Assembly (NCBI RefSeq): GCF_000003815.2
Contig: NW_023365788.1
Coordinates: forward strand, 124,001 to 188,000
DNA length: 64,000 bases
Reading direction: 5' to 3'
Source of the DNA: Branchiostoma floridae
Lineage: Eukaryota; Chordata; Leptocardii; Amphioxiformes; Branchiostomatidae
The notes below the pieces were generated by a model that made no database searches, had not been told where the DNA came from, and was given only the letters and a program-made list of their open reading frames with translations. A program made the position numbers and the translations under genes. Below, one piece after another: positions 12,546 through 25,194 of this stretch; position 1 is the first letter of the stretch, and each line of letters begins with the position of its first letter.

Positions 12546-12815
12546 AAGTCAAAACTCTGCTTGAAGATGTTTACCATTAACAGTGACTTTGGGGCCCGAA
12601 AAGGGTCAGTCGAAATGGAATCTGACATGACAAAAACTGTATTATAATAGCCTAGGACAGTTTTGTATTTCATATCAAGATCAATTTAGTCTGACATTCT
12701 ACACAGCTCTTACCCTAATGTCAGTGTCACCTTTCCAAACATGGGCCGAACCGGATTGTTTTTTTTTTGGGGGGGGGGGACAAAGTGTGCATCCATAAAT
12801 ACCGACAATGCGTGT

Positions 12816-12964
12816 TACAGTGGAAGCCGCTTAATTGCACATTATCCGGCGTGTGCGATAATGCGAAGTCCCAGTTGGACCGCACCGCCACGGGATTTGG
12901 GGATTCCGTGCAATTGACCGAAGTGTGCGTTTATCCGACGTGCAATTAACTGGCTTCCACTGTA
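12816..12964. mobile_element. pogo/Tigger-like MITE, copy 1
   Basis: Termini TACAGTGGAAGCC.(c/a).TTAATTGCAC are inverted at both ends, with TA at each edge. It is 149 bp with no ORF. TA target and CAGT-type ends suit pogo-like elements; the family call is inference. Confidence 0.65.
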
Positions 12965-13571
12965 TCTTATCTTTTGTGTGATACTTCACGTTCCCACAAG
13001 GTGTCCAGTCAGGCACTGTTTTGGAAATGCAATCGTCGCCCTAGCAGCTTTGTTTTTGTCTTGGGCCATGTTGGTTTGATTATGTGGATGACATCCTCTG
13101 GGAACCCCGAAATTGATAATAGCCTGCTAAAAAGGGTTTGGCAAAACGTTGCACTTAAGAAAGCTAATTGGTCTGTAAGATGAAGCACAGAGTATGTTTT
13201 ACTGAAAAACAGATTCTTCATTTCTGTGCTTTCACTGTCATCTTTTCTTGACCTTGGAATTGAAGCTAGCATTCTATCGATGTTAATATACGAATTCCCA
13301 TATTGCTTTTACGCGCTGTTCTTTGATTTGAGGTGATACTAGGTTGAACAAAGCGAGGTTGATAAATACAGGCCCCTTGATATCAGTAACATTGTTGAAA
13401 AAAATGGATTGTTGATGGTGGTAACCCCAGACTTCTTGTGACTGGCGCCCTTGTCGGTGACATTACCGTCGTACAGACACGTCAATCATCCGAGGCCACC
13501 TGCTGGGTCCGTGCCAGGGGGGCGGTAATCACCGCATGACGTCACATGACAGAAATAGGTCTTCTACTTAC

Positions 13572-13615
13572 CTGATGTTTTTCTCACTGACGTTTTTCCA
13601 TTGTTCACCTGGCGC
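13572..13615 (-). other. Orphan 44-nt exon with strong splice sites, minus strand
   Basis: The minus strand reads tttttttcag|GCGCC...ATCAG|gtaagtag, a textbook acceptor and donor around 44 nt. In one frame it joins phase-consistently to the exon at 9370-9435, which would make it a 5' UTR or leader exon of the tentative secreted-protein gene. The matching acceptor is 4.1 kb away and the upstream exon was not found. Confidence 0.4.
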
Positions 13616-14000
13616 CTGAAAAAAATTTGATGAACCCAACTTGCAGTTCGAAAGGAAGCCTTCATTATATTACAGGCTGTGTGTCACCAAAATCAAGCAT
13701 GTAAAGGGCCAAACACACTAAAATGGAAGCCCTGCTGCACTACCAAGGCTGGCCACCAGGGGTCCTAGAATTGAACCTGACAATTACTTCATGTACCCGC
13801 ACAACAAATGTTATCGAAATCAGTTGAAAGGTCTGGAGATATAGAACCGGACACGCACACATGCACACACACATGCCAAGCAAAGTTTTTTTGAGTAGAC
13901 AACAAACTGTGACCTACTTTCAGACTTGCTCAACAGGTTTTTTTCTCAGACGTCACGCACGTTTCGGCATCGCGAGAGATATCTGACGTAACACGTTAAA
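13616..14000. promoter_or_regulatory. Possible bidirectional promoter
   Basis: This ~390-bp gap separates a minus-strand exon with excellent splice sites (13572-13615) from the putative first exon of the plus-strand CHST15-like gene. It holds CRE-like half sites (cagacgtcacg at 13948-13958, tgacgtaac near 13983) and a CGCGAGA word at 13971, part of the TCTCGCGAGA core-promoter motif class. There is no TATA box at a sensible distance. Divergent use is inferred from geometry only. Confidence 0.3.
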
Positions 14001-14135
14001 TATCGTTTGCTACGAGGTGTGGGGATTTAATTTGCGGATTGTTTTGGGCGAAGATACGCTCCAAGTCAGTTGATAAAGGCTTCTTGCTCCAAGTTACAAC
14101 TTCGGAACATTGGAAGTTGGAGGAAAAGCTGATAG
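14000..14135 (+). other. Probable 5' UTR exon of the CHST15-like gene
   Basis: A GC-richer block ends in gatag|gtaagag, a strong splice donor (exon end 14135). The next acceptor is the ttacag immediately before the ATG at 15006. No coding frame is convincing, so this is read as a non-coding first exon. The upstream border is a guess because no transcription start can be seen. Confidence 0.4.
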
Positions 14136-14388
14136 GTAAGAGTTGTTTTTCTTAACAATCGGAGTCTGTGACATAACACCTGTGTTATCGTCTAAAATTT
14201 CAAGTCACAAACTCTCTAACTCGGTAATGTTCGATTCAAGTCTACCGAGTATGCGTCTTGGCTTAAGGTGCTGTCGCGAGGGTTTTAATAATGGTTAGCC
14301 TTGTGGTTAAAAACGGCAGCTATAGAATCCAGACGTAGTCGGTTTAAAGCCTTGGCATGACCCGATGTTTTTCCCTTGAGTATGGTAT

Positions 14389-14533
14389 TCTCCAAGCAGA
14401 TCTTGCGTGGCATAAGATAGTATCATAAGCTGGGGAAGGAGTTTAGCCGACAGAGGAGTAAATTGGCTGTGTCCAATAACTCCTCTGTCGGCTAAAGTCC
14501 TTCCCTTTTGCCACAGGAAGATCTGCTTGGAGA
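14389..14533. mobile_element. Hairpin MITE (TCTCCAAGCAGATC ends), copy 1
   Basis: Arms tctccaagcagatcttgcgt... pair with ...aagatctgcttggaga. An inner pair tttagccgacagaggagt/actcctctgtcggctaaa makes a long stem. Copy 2 is at 28262-28429. It lies in the 5' intron of the CHST15-like gene. Confidence 0.65.
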
Positions 14534-15005
14534 TTATAAGAATGGGGCATGAATGATCTCGTTTCATTCATGTGAAAATAGTTGCAAGGGGGGTGGGGGT
14601 GGTCAATCCCGGTGTAAGACTAAGACAACAGTGCAATATATATGAAATTAGACCTTACTTGCTTGAATAACATTCAATAGCACAATCTATAATATCTAAA
14701 TACGGAATGATGAGAAGTTCATAATTGTGACGTACGTGCTTTGACTATATACTAAAAGGATGTTTATGTACAAGTGACTCCAAGCAAAATGAAAACGCTT
14801 TTGTAAAATTAACAAAAAATGTTTCTTTTATGTGATGTATGATAAATAAATCATGGTATTAGCTGGACTTTTTGCAATTTATGGTGCAATGAATAGTTTC
14901 AATAGTTATTAAAATACTGCTTGGTAAATTCGAGCATGAAAAGGTTGAGCTATGATTCATTTATTGCACATTTCTTGTCCCATTCGATAAACAAAAAAAT
15001 TACAG

Positions 15006-18000
15006 ATGACGTCATCAAAAACACGAGGCTGTTTGTCCTCGCTGACTCCAGGGAAACCACGAACTCACTTCTTGTCGGGAAAATGTCTTGTGTTTGTCGC
15101 AAGTGTGGCACTGCTGTGTGTTCTCGACTTCGCATTAAAATTGAAAGAGGGGACTCGGAGGGTGACAACTGAAAACTCTGGTACATGGTCGGTTTTCAAG
15201 GCAAAGGAGTCCGACCAAACGACGAGTGGAATAAACATGACAAAGGAGCTGTTGAGATTGGATCCGACAGTGAGCCTTTCCTTAATTTTTCTCTGATTTA
15301 GATTGATGTTGCATTATCATTGTATTATCCTATCATCTATTTTTTGTTGTTGTTCAAGGTCCGAACTGCCAATCCTCAGAGAGATGCAATGTGGGTAATA
15401 TGTCAAATATGAAGACCACTGAGACATAAACAAAACACGTCTTGACATGCATAAAGCATTGTTCAAACAACTGTTTACAAGTTAGGGGACTTCACCATTG
15501 ACATATTACCCAAAATGCATCTTTCTGTGCATGAGCATGACCGAACCGACTCAATAATTTAACATAATGTACAGTATGTTGTCTCAATGAGTAGCTTTTT
15601 AAATGATCAGGTAGACCAATAATTTATAAATTATTTATCTTATTACGTCTACGTGTACCAAAGAACATTTCAATGCCGTTGCAGGCACCCATTGTCTTTA
15701 TGGCCACAAAAGGCTAGTTTTACCTTCTGTCTGTCTTTGTATATAGAACTGTTCAACTACGTGACAAACTTGAGTCAATGTCATATTGTGATTGTTTGCC
15801 TTAAAGTAAATCAAGAAAATTTCTCTCTTTACAGATCTTTGCCGAAATCCCCCGTCAGACCCTCCCAGATTTCAAGAACCCGTGTTGGTATGAAAAGATC
15901 CCAGAGGCAGAGTTAAACTCGAACCCGTACAGAACACACAAAAACTGTTACTCCGACAAGAAGACAATGAAGAGCCTGAACAAGATAGCAAAGCACTTCC
16001 GGGACGGACTGGTACAAAATGGCACGGAATATTTTCGTTTGAGGTGAGCGCTTTGGCACAAAAATATATAGAAACAGCATAAGCAATAAATTCTTTGGAC
16101 ACAGCCAAGTGATTTAACGAACCTGGGTTTATGGGATTCTGTCAGGTTCACATTGCACTGTGCACAGCAATGGCTAAACACTTTTACTTTAAGGCTCTTT
16201 TACTGTAAAAAAACCCACGTGTTATGTGTATCTTATTGAATTTGGGTTCCGTTATTGGGTGAGGTTTGGACCTGCGTTTGGAAAACTTCCAGTCTATCTA
16301 GATCTATAATTTTCTATATTTTGTTTTACTTCTGTGAGTAATACTACTGTCTATTTTCTGCATGTTGTCTGAACTTAGCATTTATTTATGTTTTGTGTTT
16401 TCAACACAAGTGTAGTATAAGTTATGGACAGAGAAGAATACCAGGTGGTGGCGTTAGAATATCATATTCTGCAAACTGAGTGCGTCACCACTTTCCCCGT
16501 GGTTATTAACCGGTTATGTTTATTATCTCAACAAACAATAAAATGATAACCGTGCTGTACTTGTAAATGCATACATGTTCGCGGTGGTTTAATGTTCGCG
16601 GTTTTCGCGGCGGCCACTTCACCGCGAATTTAAAACCACCGCGAACATTTTTCCATGGCAGTAAGAGACTACAGTGCATGGTGCTACCGCGAACTTAAAA
16701 CCGCCGTTAAAATTCCTTTTCCCGCTATTGCGAAATTAATTCCCCGCGAACTTAAATGCATTTACACAGTATTTGCTCCTTCCAGATGTTTGCCGTACTT
16801 CTACATCATCGGCATGCCCAAGTGCGGAACCTCCGACCTGTACCACCGTCTGACGAAGCACCCGGATGTAGTAGGCGGGATGAGAAAAGAGCCTCACTAT
16901 TGGACCAGAAGGTGCTTCGACAGTCGAATGACCGGTATGACGTCATAATCATTCCACGCATAGATACTGTGATTTATGATTATTTCTCTTCAGTCGACGA
17001 AAACAGTTGTGGTCAGACACAGTCTGATTGTTTGGCTCATATGTGCTTCTGTGAATATACTAAAATCTAAATTCATGTATTTTTTCTCAGGTAGCGATAT
17101 TATAGCATATATAGCTATCTATAAATACATAGATAGATTAGATAGAGAGAGAATAGAATGAGAGAAAGAAGGGAGAAAGAGAGGGAGAGAGAGGGGTAGT
17201 ATGTATAGATATAGAGAGAGATAGAGATAAACTATAAAGATTCTTATGAGAGAAACTACAAAAGAGTATTTTCAAATTTCCATTTCACCAACTCCCAATA
17301 TTCCACCGGGTACCATAATACCGCCACTTAATCAGTGTTATAGAGGCCTTCTCAAGTCTTGCATTGAACACCTAAATATCTGAATTATTAATACTTAAAG
17401 AATACTGATGCTGCATAGGTACTATTAAATCTCTTGAAACCACTTTAAATCCATGTACTTGTCTCATGAGGCGGTATTGTGGCATATTCGGCGGAATAAA
17501 GTAAACGTGGATGTTTCCTGGATATCTAGCTTTCATCAATGTATTTACATAAGAGATCGACGATGTATTCTTTCAGGTGACATTCCAAACGTGACAGTCC
17601 CTGTTAGAGAATATCTGGACCTATTCGACGGAGCTGCGAGGATCATCAAGACACAGATCAAAAAACATTTGACTTCGTCGGGACAAAAGGTTGTCAATCA
17701 TGACGTCATCACAGGTAATTGACACATGATCATTCGAGCTTGACCAATCGTCACCTAGTATGTTCGCGTTACATGTACATGTATATGAGTCAATAGACAA
17801 GACTGAAAGTTTACTAGTATAATTGTCAGTATTGTTAAGTACCCAGCGACACTTTGGGGTTGGTAAAGTGATGGGCTCGGAACCAAAATGTCCCGGGTCC
17901 AATACTCGCTAACCCCCCAACCCTACCACCCCCCCCCCGACTTTCCCTGATCGGTGCAGTAGCGTAATGGTGTGAGTGCTAACGTTGCAACCTGAAGGGC

Positions 18001-21000
18001 GCACTGGCTTTATCTGCTTAGCACTCAGAACTTAATCAATGTCTCCAAGACGTGCTCCCTGCTGTAGTGACTTGCATGAATATGTGGCCAAAGAGCTTTT
18101 GAAATGGATATGGGTACCACCCTATGCATCTGGTTCAGAAACTCGGGTAAACTTTTTAAATTGACACTTTCCTGTAAAAAGAAAGTTTATAATGTTTCTC
18201 CCGACGGCAAGTGAAAACGTTTATAGTACTGTTGTAAATGACAATACGAAATTCCTTTCAGTTCACATTACTTCTGTAAATGACGTATTTCTGTGCCATA
18301 CACAGGAGAAGCCAGCGTCTCCACGCTGTATGACAACAGACGCTGGGGACGAGAGGCGTGGGACATGTCTAGGAACGAGCCCAGTGTCCTAGTGGCTAGC
18401 CTACTCCAGGCCGTCCAACCACACGCCAGGTTCATTCTCACTATCAGAGACCCAACAGAAAGGTGATACTGAATACTCAACTTAAAATTAGATAGGCAAC
18501 ATTTTCAAGAAAATGCAGGTTGTTTACCTCATTGAAGTTAAATGCCTTTTGTCAAGCTGCTGGCACATCCAGAAACGAGTGGAGACACAGGTGTCACCTC
18601 CAAGAGGATGAACTGAACTGAACTGAATTGAACTGGCACACAATGTTATACCATTAGTCCCTGATGCGTGGCAAAAAAGAGATCACTTTGTATACTTGCC
18701 ACAATAGCTAATATTTTGTGTATAATTGAAATAGATGCACATGTACCTAGTACATTCTCAATGGGCGGCGCGAGCTGCCACCCAACATTTATTTTGTTTC
18801 TGTCCTGTTTCACCCTACATTTACTTGATTTTATTTACATTGCTGATTTAATCGCTGATGTCACAATCTAAGCTCTGATTCGTTTATGACAGAAGATGTA
18901 GAAAAAAACCCACTAGAAAAAGCAATCTGTTGAAAAATCATCGTACATACTCTGCTGTTATTAAAGCACCAGGGCCACTTGTGTGATCGGGTTTACAAAA
19001 CATCCCATCGAAATGAGAGCATTGGAGTGTTTTGCCGTTGAATTTCAAAATCTTATGTGATCGGGTTTACAAAACATCCCATCGAAATGAGAGCATTGGA
19101 GTGTTTTGCCGTTGAATTTCAAAATCTTATAGCCAAACATCCGCCGGCCCACTATCAGCTTGATAGAGAATAGCCCTTAGTCAAGGGAACTGGGTTTTCC
19201 ATATATGGATAATGTATGTAATTGCCGGGAGCCCACCAGAGCCTGGCTTTTGGTTGCTATGGACTGGGGTGGGTTGCTATGTGGTGATTGACAGCATCAC
19301 ACCTCTTATCTGTAGTTGATCTCTCTGATCTGTGCCACTTGGACTGATGGTGGGAACAGAGTTCTACTATTACAAAATGATGTCTTTTTTTAACAACCGC
19401 TACACCGAAGAACTAATGTGAAAATTACCCTTCAATACATAGAATAGCATTCATTTAGGTAGATGTGCCTGTGGCATAACTTTTGATGTGCCAATCATTA
19501 TAGGAGGGACATATCATGGTTCTGAGAAGTTTGACCAAGGAGGTTGACAGGCTTCAACTGTCACAACAACATGGCGCATTTTTGTGAACCAACTGTTTTT
19601 CTGCAGTTCTCTGCCTATATAGATTTAAATGTACTTTATGCCAAGCTTTCGTTGCTGGCCACATAAAATCTCACCACCAGGCAAAATAATAGTTCCAGGA
19701 AAGTCTGCGCTCCAAGATTCCTTCAAGTTTCTTGAAATCCCCACAACTGGCACAAGACGTTGTTTTCCTATTAAACACAAACATGCCTCTGCTCCCATGG
19801 GTCCTTCACACAGAGAACCACAGCCCGGCACAGACAATGGGAGAGGCAACTAGCCCGCCCACCGTCTGGGTGGTGGAGACATGCTAATATACTGGTTTCC
19901 ACGGTAATGGGGGCTTGACCAAAATCCTGGCTTGTCATTGGTGTTGGTATTTTCTACAACAGTTCCCCCAGGTTATAGCTAGTGGAGCACAAACTCCGCG
20001 GGGAGGGGCCAGTTAGAGCCCTGGACAGCGGAGTTTGTGTTACACAGACTAAAAATCTTAGTGCAACAGACAAAGAAGTAGTAAATTGTGCTGGTTTTCC
20101 TTTACAGATTATACTCGGAGTATCTGTACTTCACCCATGGTGACAAGTCTGCGGCGAGTTTTCACGACAACGTCATAGTCGCTATTGATGGGTTCAACAA
20201 CTGCTTAAAGAACAACTCCGTCCGTTCATGCACTTACGAACCCAACCTTGTCGAAAAACGAACCGTAAGTACTCCTTATATACCACCAACATATATTCAT
20301 TGACAAGTAGATCCCGCATTCCTTTCCATGGTCAATATTTTTACCACGGGTTTTCATTCTGGTTCAATGTTCGTTGTGTTTGTAAAAGAAAAAGTGGTGT
20401 GATTTTTCTGGTACAATGTCAAAGGACTTGTTCATACCGTGCATACCCTCTGTCTTCTTTGTTAGGGACAGTTGAACAATGCGAGTAACTCTTCAGTGAT
20501 CTAGACTAGTAGATATCACATTCAAATTTAGGTGACACCGTGCTACGCCAGTGTAATTTAAATCAAAATTCCTTGTAGTTTCTTTTCTTTTTCTCTCTTT
20601 TTCTTTTCTACTTCGTTTCCCTTTCTACCCTTCTTTCATTTACTTTCTTTTTTACTATCTATTTCTCTCAGACAAAAAAACGCTCCTTGCATCTTATTTC
20701 TTACAAATTGATTTCTTTTCGTCTTTTTAATCCACCCTCTCATCTTTCTTCCTAAATTGAACATGAGTGTCACTTTTTTTTTTTTACTCAATGGTCACTA
20801 CGTAACAAGGCCTGAAGGCCACTCAATGTTACGGGTTACATTATTGGAACTGTAACAGCAACTCTTCGCCCTAGGTCAGAAACATCATGATTGAGACCAG
20901 CCCAATTGCTCACTATGAGTGAGGACTAACTGACCCAATAGGCGAAGCAGGGGTTACGAGGGCTGCTCGGGAGATTCCCTACCCCTATTTTGGCCGGAAT

Positions 21001-21964
21001 GGTTTGATCCGCTCGGGTGGATGTTCGCACATGTGGCGGTTTCTTTAACGTGCATAGGGTATGGCTCTCCCCACACACGGGACCTCCATTTAACGTCCTA
21101 TCCGAGGGACGACTCATTTTTCACATGAGTAAAGTGAGGAAAGTCGTGTAAAGTGCCTTTCCCAAGGGCACAAGACCGGCAACACGGCAGGCGGATTCGA
21201 ACCGGCGACCTCTCGGTCACGGGCCGAATACAATACCACTGTGCTACGCGGCCCCACAAGCGGGACTTGCATTCTCTACAACTACATATGCATTTAAATA
21301 ACACAATACCTAGAACGACAACGTCACTGTATTCAAACATTGATCCTCTACCAATAAACTAAAAAAATGCAATCCAATTCATGCACGAGAATTGACATTG
21401 GTCACGTGTCCTGGTCCCGTTCCCAGGTCAGACTGCGGCTGGGGCTGTATGACGTGTACCTGCGGGACTGGTTCCACATTTTCCCGCGGGACCAGATCCT
21501 GGTGCAGCGGCTTGAGGATCGCTCCCGGGATCCCCGCGGGACCATGATGAGGGTCTTAGAGTTCCTACAGCTTGGTAAGTGGAAATTCTGCAACGTCATG
21601 AAGATCTGTTGTACATCACTATGCATACATTTTGTAAATATGGGGTCATGTATAATTTATGGAAACGTAAAACTAGAAATTCTCCCAACAGAAAGAACTT
21701 TCATAACATATATTACTTTGGTAGAAATGAACACCATTAAAAAATCATAATCAATGATACAAGATAAATCTAGAAATTCAAAAGAGCTCTAAATGTATAA
21801 TGGGGATATGAGGATTTCAATATTAATCTGTATATCACAAACTGTGAGTACTATACGAGTCTGTTGCTCTTTTGTCTATGGTACATTAACTATCCCAGCA
21901 GAGTACTAATTAGAATACTTCAGTTGAAAGTTTTTTAACGTTTTATTCCTCACAAACACACAGG

Positions 21965-21996
<32 letters not shown>

Positions 21997-22343
21997 TACA
22001 TATACACACAGAGAGAGATATAGAGAAAGAACATTACGGTCCTCTCGTAAGCATTTATTTATTAGATAGTAAGCTAAACTTGCATTATTACCATAACTAT
22101 TATAACTATTTTATGACATAATATTCTACAGGACCTGTTGAAAGCAAATCTCAGGAGAACGCCATTTTCACATTGAACAAGAAACACGTTCGGAAACCGA
22201 AGGACGCCCGAGTTGGCCCGATGTTGCCGAAGACTCAGCGAATGCTCAACGAGTTTTACCGACCATATAATCAGCAGCTTGCGGACCTCTTAAACGATAA
22301 GAGATTTCTGTGGCTAAAAGAAAGCACTGTTTCAAACTTGTAA
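15006..22343 (+). CDS. CHST15: Carbohydrate sulfotransferase 15-like, complete, 8 exons
   Basis: Seen: coding exons 15006-15269, 15835-16043, 16786-16934, 17577-17714, 18306-18462, 20108-20264, 21427-21574 and 22132-22343. All have GT..AG borders and compatible phases, summing to 1434 nt (477 aa plus stop). A hydrophobic segment at residues ~26-46 fits a type II Golgi membrane anchor. The PAPS 5'-phosphosulfate loop is GMPKCGTSDL (K170), and the 3'-phosphate site is RDPTERLYSEY (residues 301-311, with S309). Other family blocks are KNPCWYEK, REYLDLFDGAA and a C-terminal MLPKTQRMLNEFYRPYN. Known: CHST15 uses PAPS to sulfate C6 of GalNAc-4-sulfate in chondroitin/dermatan sulfate. The human protein is somewhat longer (561 aa), mostly in the stem. 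Inference: an active Golgi enzyme; it may be one of several chordate CHST15-like paralogues, so exact orthology is less certain than the family. The ATG lies directly after an acceptor-like ttacag. Confidence 0.9.
16554..16771. mobile_element. Palindromic MITE (TACTGTAAATGC family), copy A
   Basis: The ends read ctgtacttgtaaatgc and gcatttacacagta. The interior consists of inverted GTTCGCGGTGGTTTAA / TTAAAACCACCGCGAAC modules. The element ends 14 nt before exon 3 of the CHST15-like gene, so the branch point of that intron probably lies inside it. Confidence 0.75.
18982..19129. repeat. Perfect 74-bp tandem duplication
   Basis: Units 18982-19055 and 19056-19129 are identical at every base (tgtgatcgggtttacaaaac ... 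ttcaaaatctta). It is in the CHST15-like intron between exons 5 and 6. Perfect identity points to a recent event. Confidence 0.95.
21112..21255 (-). mobile_element. tRNA-headed SINE, minus strand
   Basis: Minus strand: ggggccgcgtagcacagtgg (A box region), cggttcgaatccgcc (B box), then cccttgggaaaggcactt and a tgtgaaaaatgag end. It is the same family as the plus-strand copy at 61418. Related older sequence (tttaacgtgc...gtgtggctctcc) continues to the left to ~21030. Confidence 0.7.
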
Positions 22344-22429
22344 AAGTGTTAATTATTGGTTTATTTATGTGTATACATTTTGAAATGCACACTTTTGCGA
22401 TTATAGTTTCTCAGGTGGGTGAATGAGAG

Positions 22430-22435
22430 AATAAA
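22430..22435 (+). terminator. Poly(A) signal of the CHST15-like gene
   Basis: AATAAA lies 87 nt after the stop codon and is the first canonical signal downstream of the last exon. Confidence 0.5.
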
Positions 22436-22904
22436 AAGGTCTCAAAAGTAATAAGGACAATGTTGTTTTGATAATATCCATGACATTTGCGTGCATCACT
22501 TTCCAAGGTTGCTGCACAATCAACCAGTAAATATGTGCCGTAACTTTAAAAAATATCGGGAAAAAAACACAGATTGTAGAATGCCAAATTCAGCTTAGAA
22601 GTCAAAGAAGATGTGAATGATCAAAATTAAGAATGTATTCTTGGGTATAGCAAACTCTTTGTATTTGTTCCACCTTTAAGGCCACTTAGATATCATAATG
22701 AATGCAATTTTTTGGCCCAATTTTTAATACTTTATTCGCACGTATGCACCAGTATTGGGGTTTCTCGGCCCTTCCCAAGCCGAAAAAAAATCCCTAGTCC
22801 CTCCCCCAGTCGACCGCCTTCCCCTGTCGTTAAATGTCGTCGAGTGAACCCTGTTGACGAGTCGACCGTCAGAAGTGGAGAACCTCTGTGGACATACTGA
22901 CCCT

Positions 22905-23315
22905 TAGCCTGGTTACCAAACCCCAGCCCGATCTCGAGTATCTATCTTGCAGGGGTCTGGCCGGATGGGATAGGAACTCTTCTAAATTTTGCCCCTTATA
23001 GTGGGCAAAAAACTCCACCAACAGAACAGCAGCAGGATCAGCAGGAGGTAATTACACCCCTGCCATAATTGGTTAAACACCCCCCAACTGTACTTTTTGA
23101 ATCCATAACAGTGACCACTAAGTACCTGATTCGCTACTGTGATAGCCTGCTGACCAACTGTGGTGTGTTGTAGCTGGCTACCTGTGGTGTGAGTGGTCAT
23201 CAATCCTAGGTTCTCCTCCCTCTGATCAAGAGCCTTCGAGAACCTTTCTACAGCCATCCTGCCAGACCCCAACACGAAAGATATATTTTGAGGTTGGGGT
23301 ATGGTATCCAGGCTA
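22905..23315. mobile_element. MULE-like MITE with 9-bp target duplication
   Basis: Termini TAGCCTGGTTACCAAACCCC and ggttggggtatggtatccaggcta (inverted) are flanked by ACTGACCCT at 22896-22904 and 23316-23324. The element is 411 bp with no ORF of note. Nine-bp duplications are typical of Mutator-like elements; a superfamily call from this alone is inference. Confidence 0.8.
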
Positions 23316-23834
23316 ACTGACCCTAGTCCTGTGGCTGGTACCTATGGGACTGAGAGGAGATGATAAGAGATGAGAAACCCTGCTTGGAACAAAATGGGAC
23401 GTTGTGTTCATTATTCAAAATACATAACGTTACAGATGAAAAATTATTAAAACATATTCGCCCCTTCTCGACCTATATATCCTGTTTTAACATCTGCAAC
23501 TGAATCAGTTTACCCTTCCAGGTAGAAATGTTAGGCTAGACCATGTATTTGCTTGCAGATATTACCTTTCTAGTCCTCTCTCTTTTTCTGCTAGGATTGA
23601 GCACGGTGCCAATGTGGTTCTTTTTCTGTTACTTAACGTTACATATTACTATCTTCTGCCACTATTTTATCCTCGTCATTATTTTAACTTGCGTGGCCAG
23701 ATTTTAAAAAGTATTTCTTGTCTAAATAAGCTTTAAGTTATATATGCATCTATGTATAGCTATCAGTTAATCTAGGGCAAGGATACACTTGAATACGTAT
23801 GCCCAAACAGTTTTGTTTCCAGTTTGAGATTGTT

Positions 23835-24310
23835 TCAACTGCAGCTAGCATTTTGAACTTCTTGTCTTTTACCTACACAGTTCCTGGCATTTCGTTTTGT
23901 ATCATCCAAGGTTCGATGCCTTTCTTTGTCGCCTGTATCGGATTTTTTTGGTCTTGAAAGAATCTCTGAGACTCTGGGTATTCCAGACGTCAGTGCATTT
24001 CTAATTAGCATACTTGGCGTTGTTTTGGTGTCGGTCGGTATAACACAGGTAGTAGGCACATCGTCCACCAAACTACTCGTGTTGTCAATCGCCATCCCCG
24101 TGGTTGCTTCTTTCGTCTTTGCACCGGATATGGTTATTATGCGGTACCTTACAGGCACGCTAGGGGTGCCAATAGTTACAGCTTTGCTGTATCAAAATTT
24201 GTTCGGGACGGTGGTGTTACTTATTATAGAAGAACTTTATTGCACGACAATTGTACATGGTACAAAGTATGGCAACAACTATTACACAAAGTACAAAATA
24301 GAGGTATAGG
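23835..24310. other. Ambiguous ORF region on both strands
   Basis: The plus strand has a 127-codon hydrophobic frame from 23926 after a good acceptor (tacctacacag ending at 23881). The minus strand has a 107-codon Ser/Thr/Lys-rich frame ending at 23835. They overlap, so at most one is real. Neither resembles a known family. The right end overlaps the tail of the minus-strand LINE. Confidence 0.25.
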
Positions 24311-24756
24311 ATAAAGCTTAACATCATAGTTAACATAACAATAATGGCTAATATGCATAATTCATTCATATAGTTTCATAATGAAGTAGGCTAATCATTA
24401 GCTTCAGTATTCTTTCTAATAGCAAAGCAGTCCTTGATATATTTGCCTATTTTCGCATTATGGGAGTTCTGACATCTAAATAAATGTGCAAATCTGTCTG
24501 TAGCATCGAGTCTTTTGAAATATGTTGTACTTGCTTCGAGAAACGTGAATAATTCGTTGCGTAAACTAGCGTATCTAGAACATTCCATTATAAAATGAAA
24601 TCCATCTTCAATGTGATTTGGGCAGAATGGACAGAACCTTTGGTCATGGGCTACATTGTAGTATCTGCCTGTTTCAACATTCAACTTATGGCTAATAATT
24701 CTTAACTGAGTTATTGCTTTGCGAATCTCAAAGTTATCTATATTATAAAGGTACAT
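24222..24756 (-). mobile_element. LINE 3' fragment, minus strand, distant CR1-like family
   Basis: The minus-strand frame 24391-24756 reads as a LINE ORF2 C-terminus: AITQLRIISHKLNVETGRY, then CPFCPNHIEDGFHFIMEC, the same CX2CX9HX4C spacing as in the CR1-like copies of this window but clearly diverged. It is followed by a 3' region ending in tgtaccatgtacaattgtc...gcaataaagtt (minus strand), near 24222. The 5' part is absent. Confidence 0.7.
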
Positions 24757-25194
24757 TTCTTGTTCATAACATTCTTATTATATAACCTATGGAGTAGAGA
24801 CTCTGAGTCTGGGCAATGGCGACGCGCACAGCATTAAACGTGGTAGGTGTCAGGCTGAGCAAATTCGTTGCCAATTTCGTTGCTATCTTGTCAGCCTCGA
24901 AAGTGGTGAAGGCTTATTTATTTAATAAGTTATTAGGTAGCTGGGAGTTTAATAAAATACTGAATGCTTTTTTGTTGCGCACATGAAAATTCTTTGCGCG
25001 AAAAGAACCAGGTCCTCCCAGTGCGAGTGGATCAAACCATACAGACTGACAACCTGAAAAGGTGATAGTCACCAGTTACGTAAATCCTTATACAAATGTG
25101 TTAAATTTCGTAAAATATACAAATAGATAAATAATTCTTCAGGGAAAATTTTCTGCTGTTGCAAATATTGCTTTGTTGCATGGTAAAATAGTCC

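Noticed and set aside
21153-21362. ORF containing RRIRTGDLSVTGRIQYHCATRPH
   Set aside because: Common false protein from the antisense of a tRNA-headed SINE.
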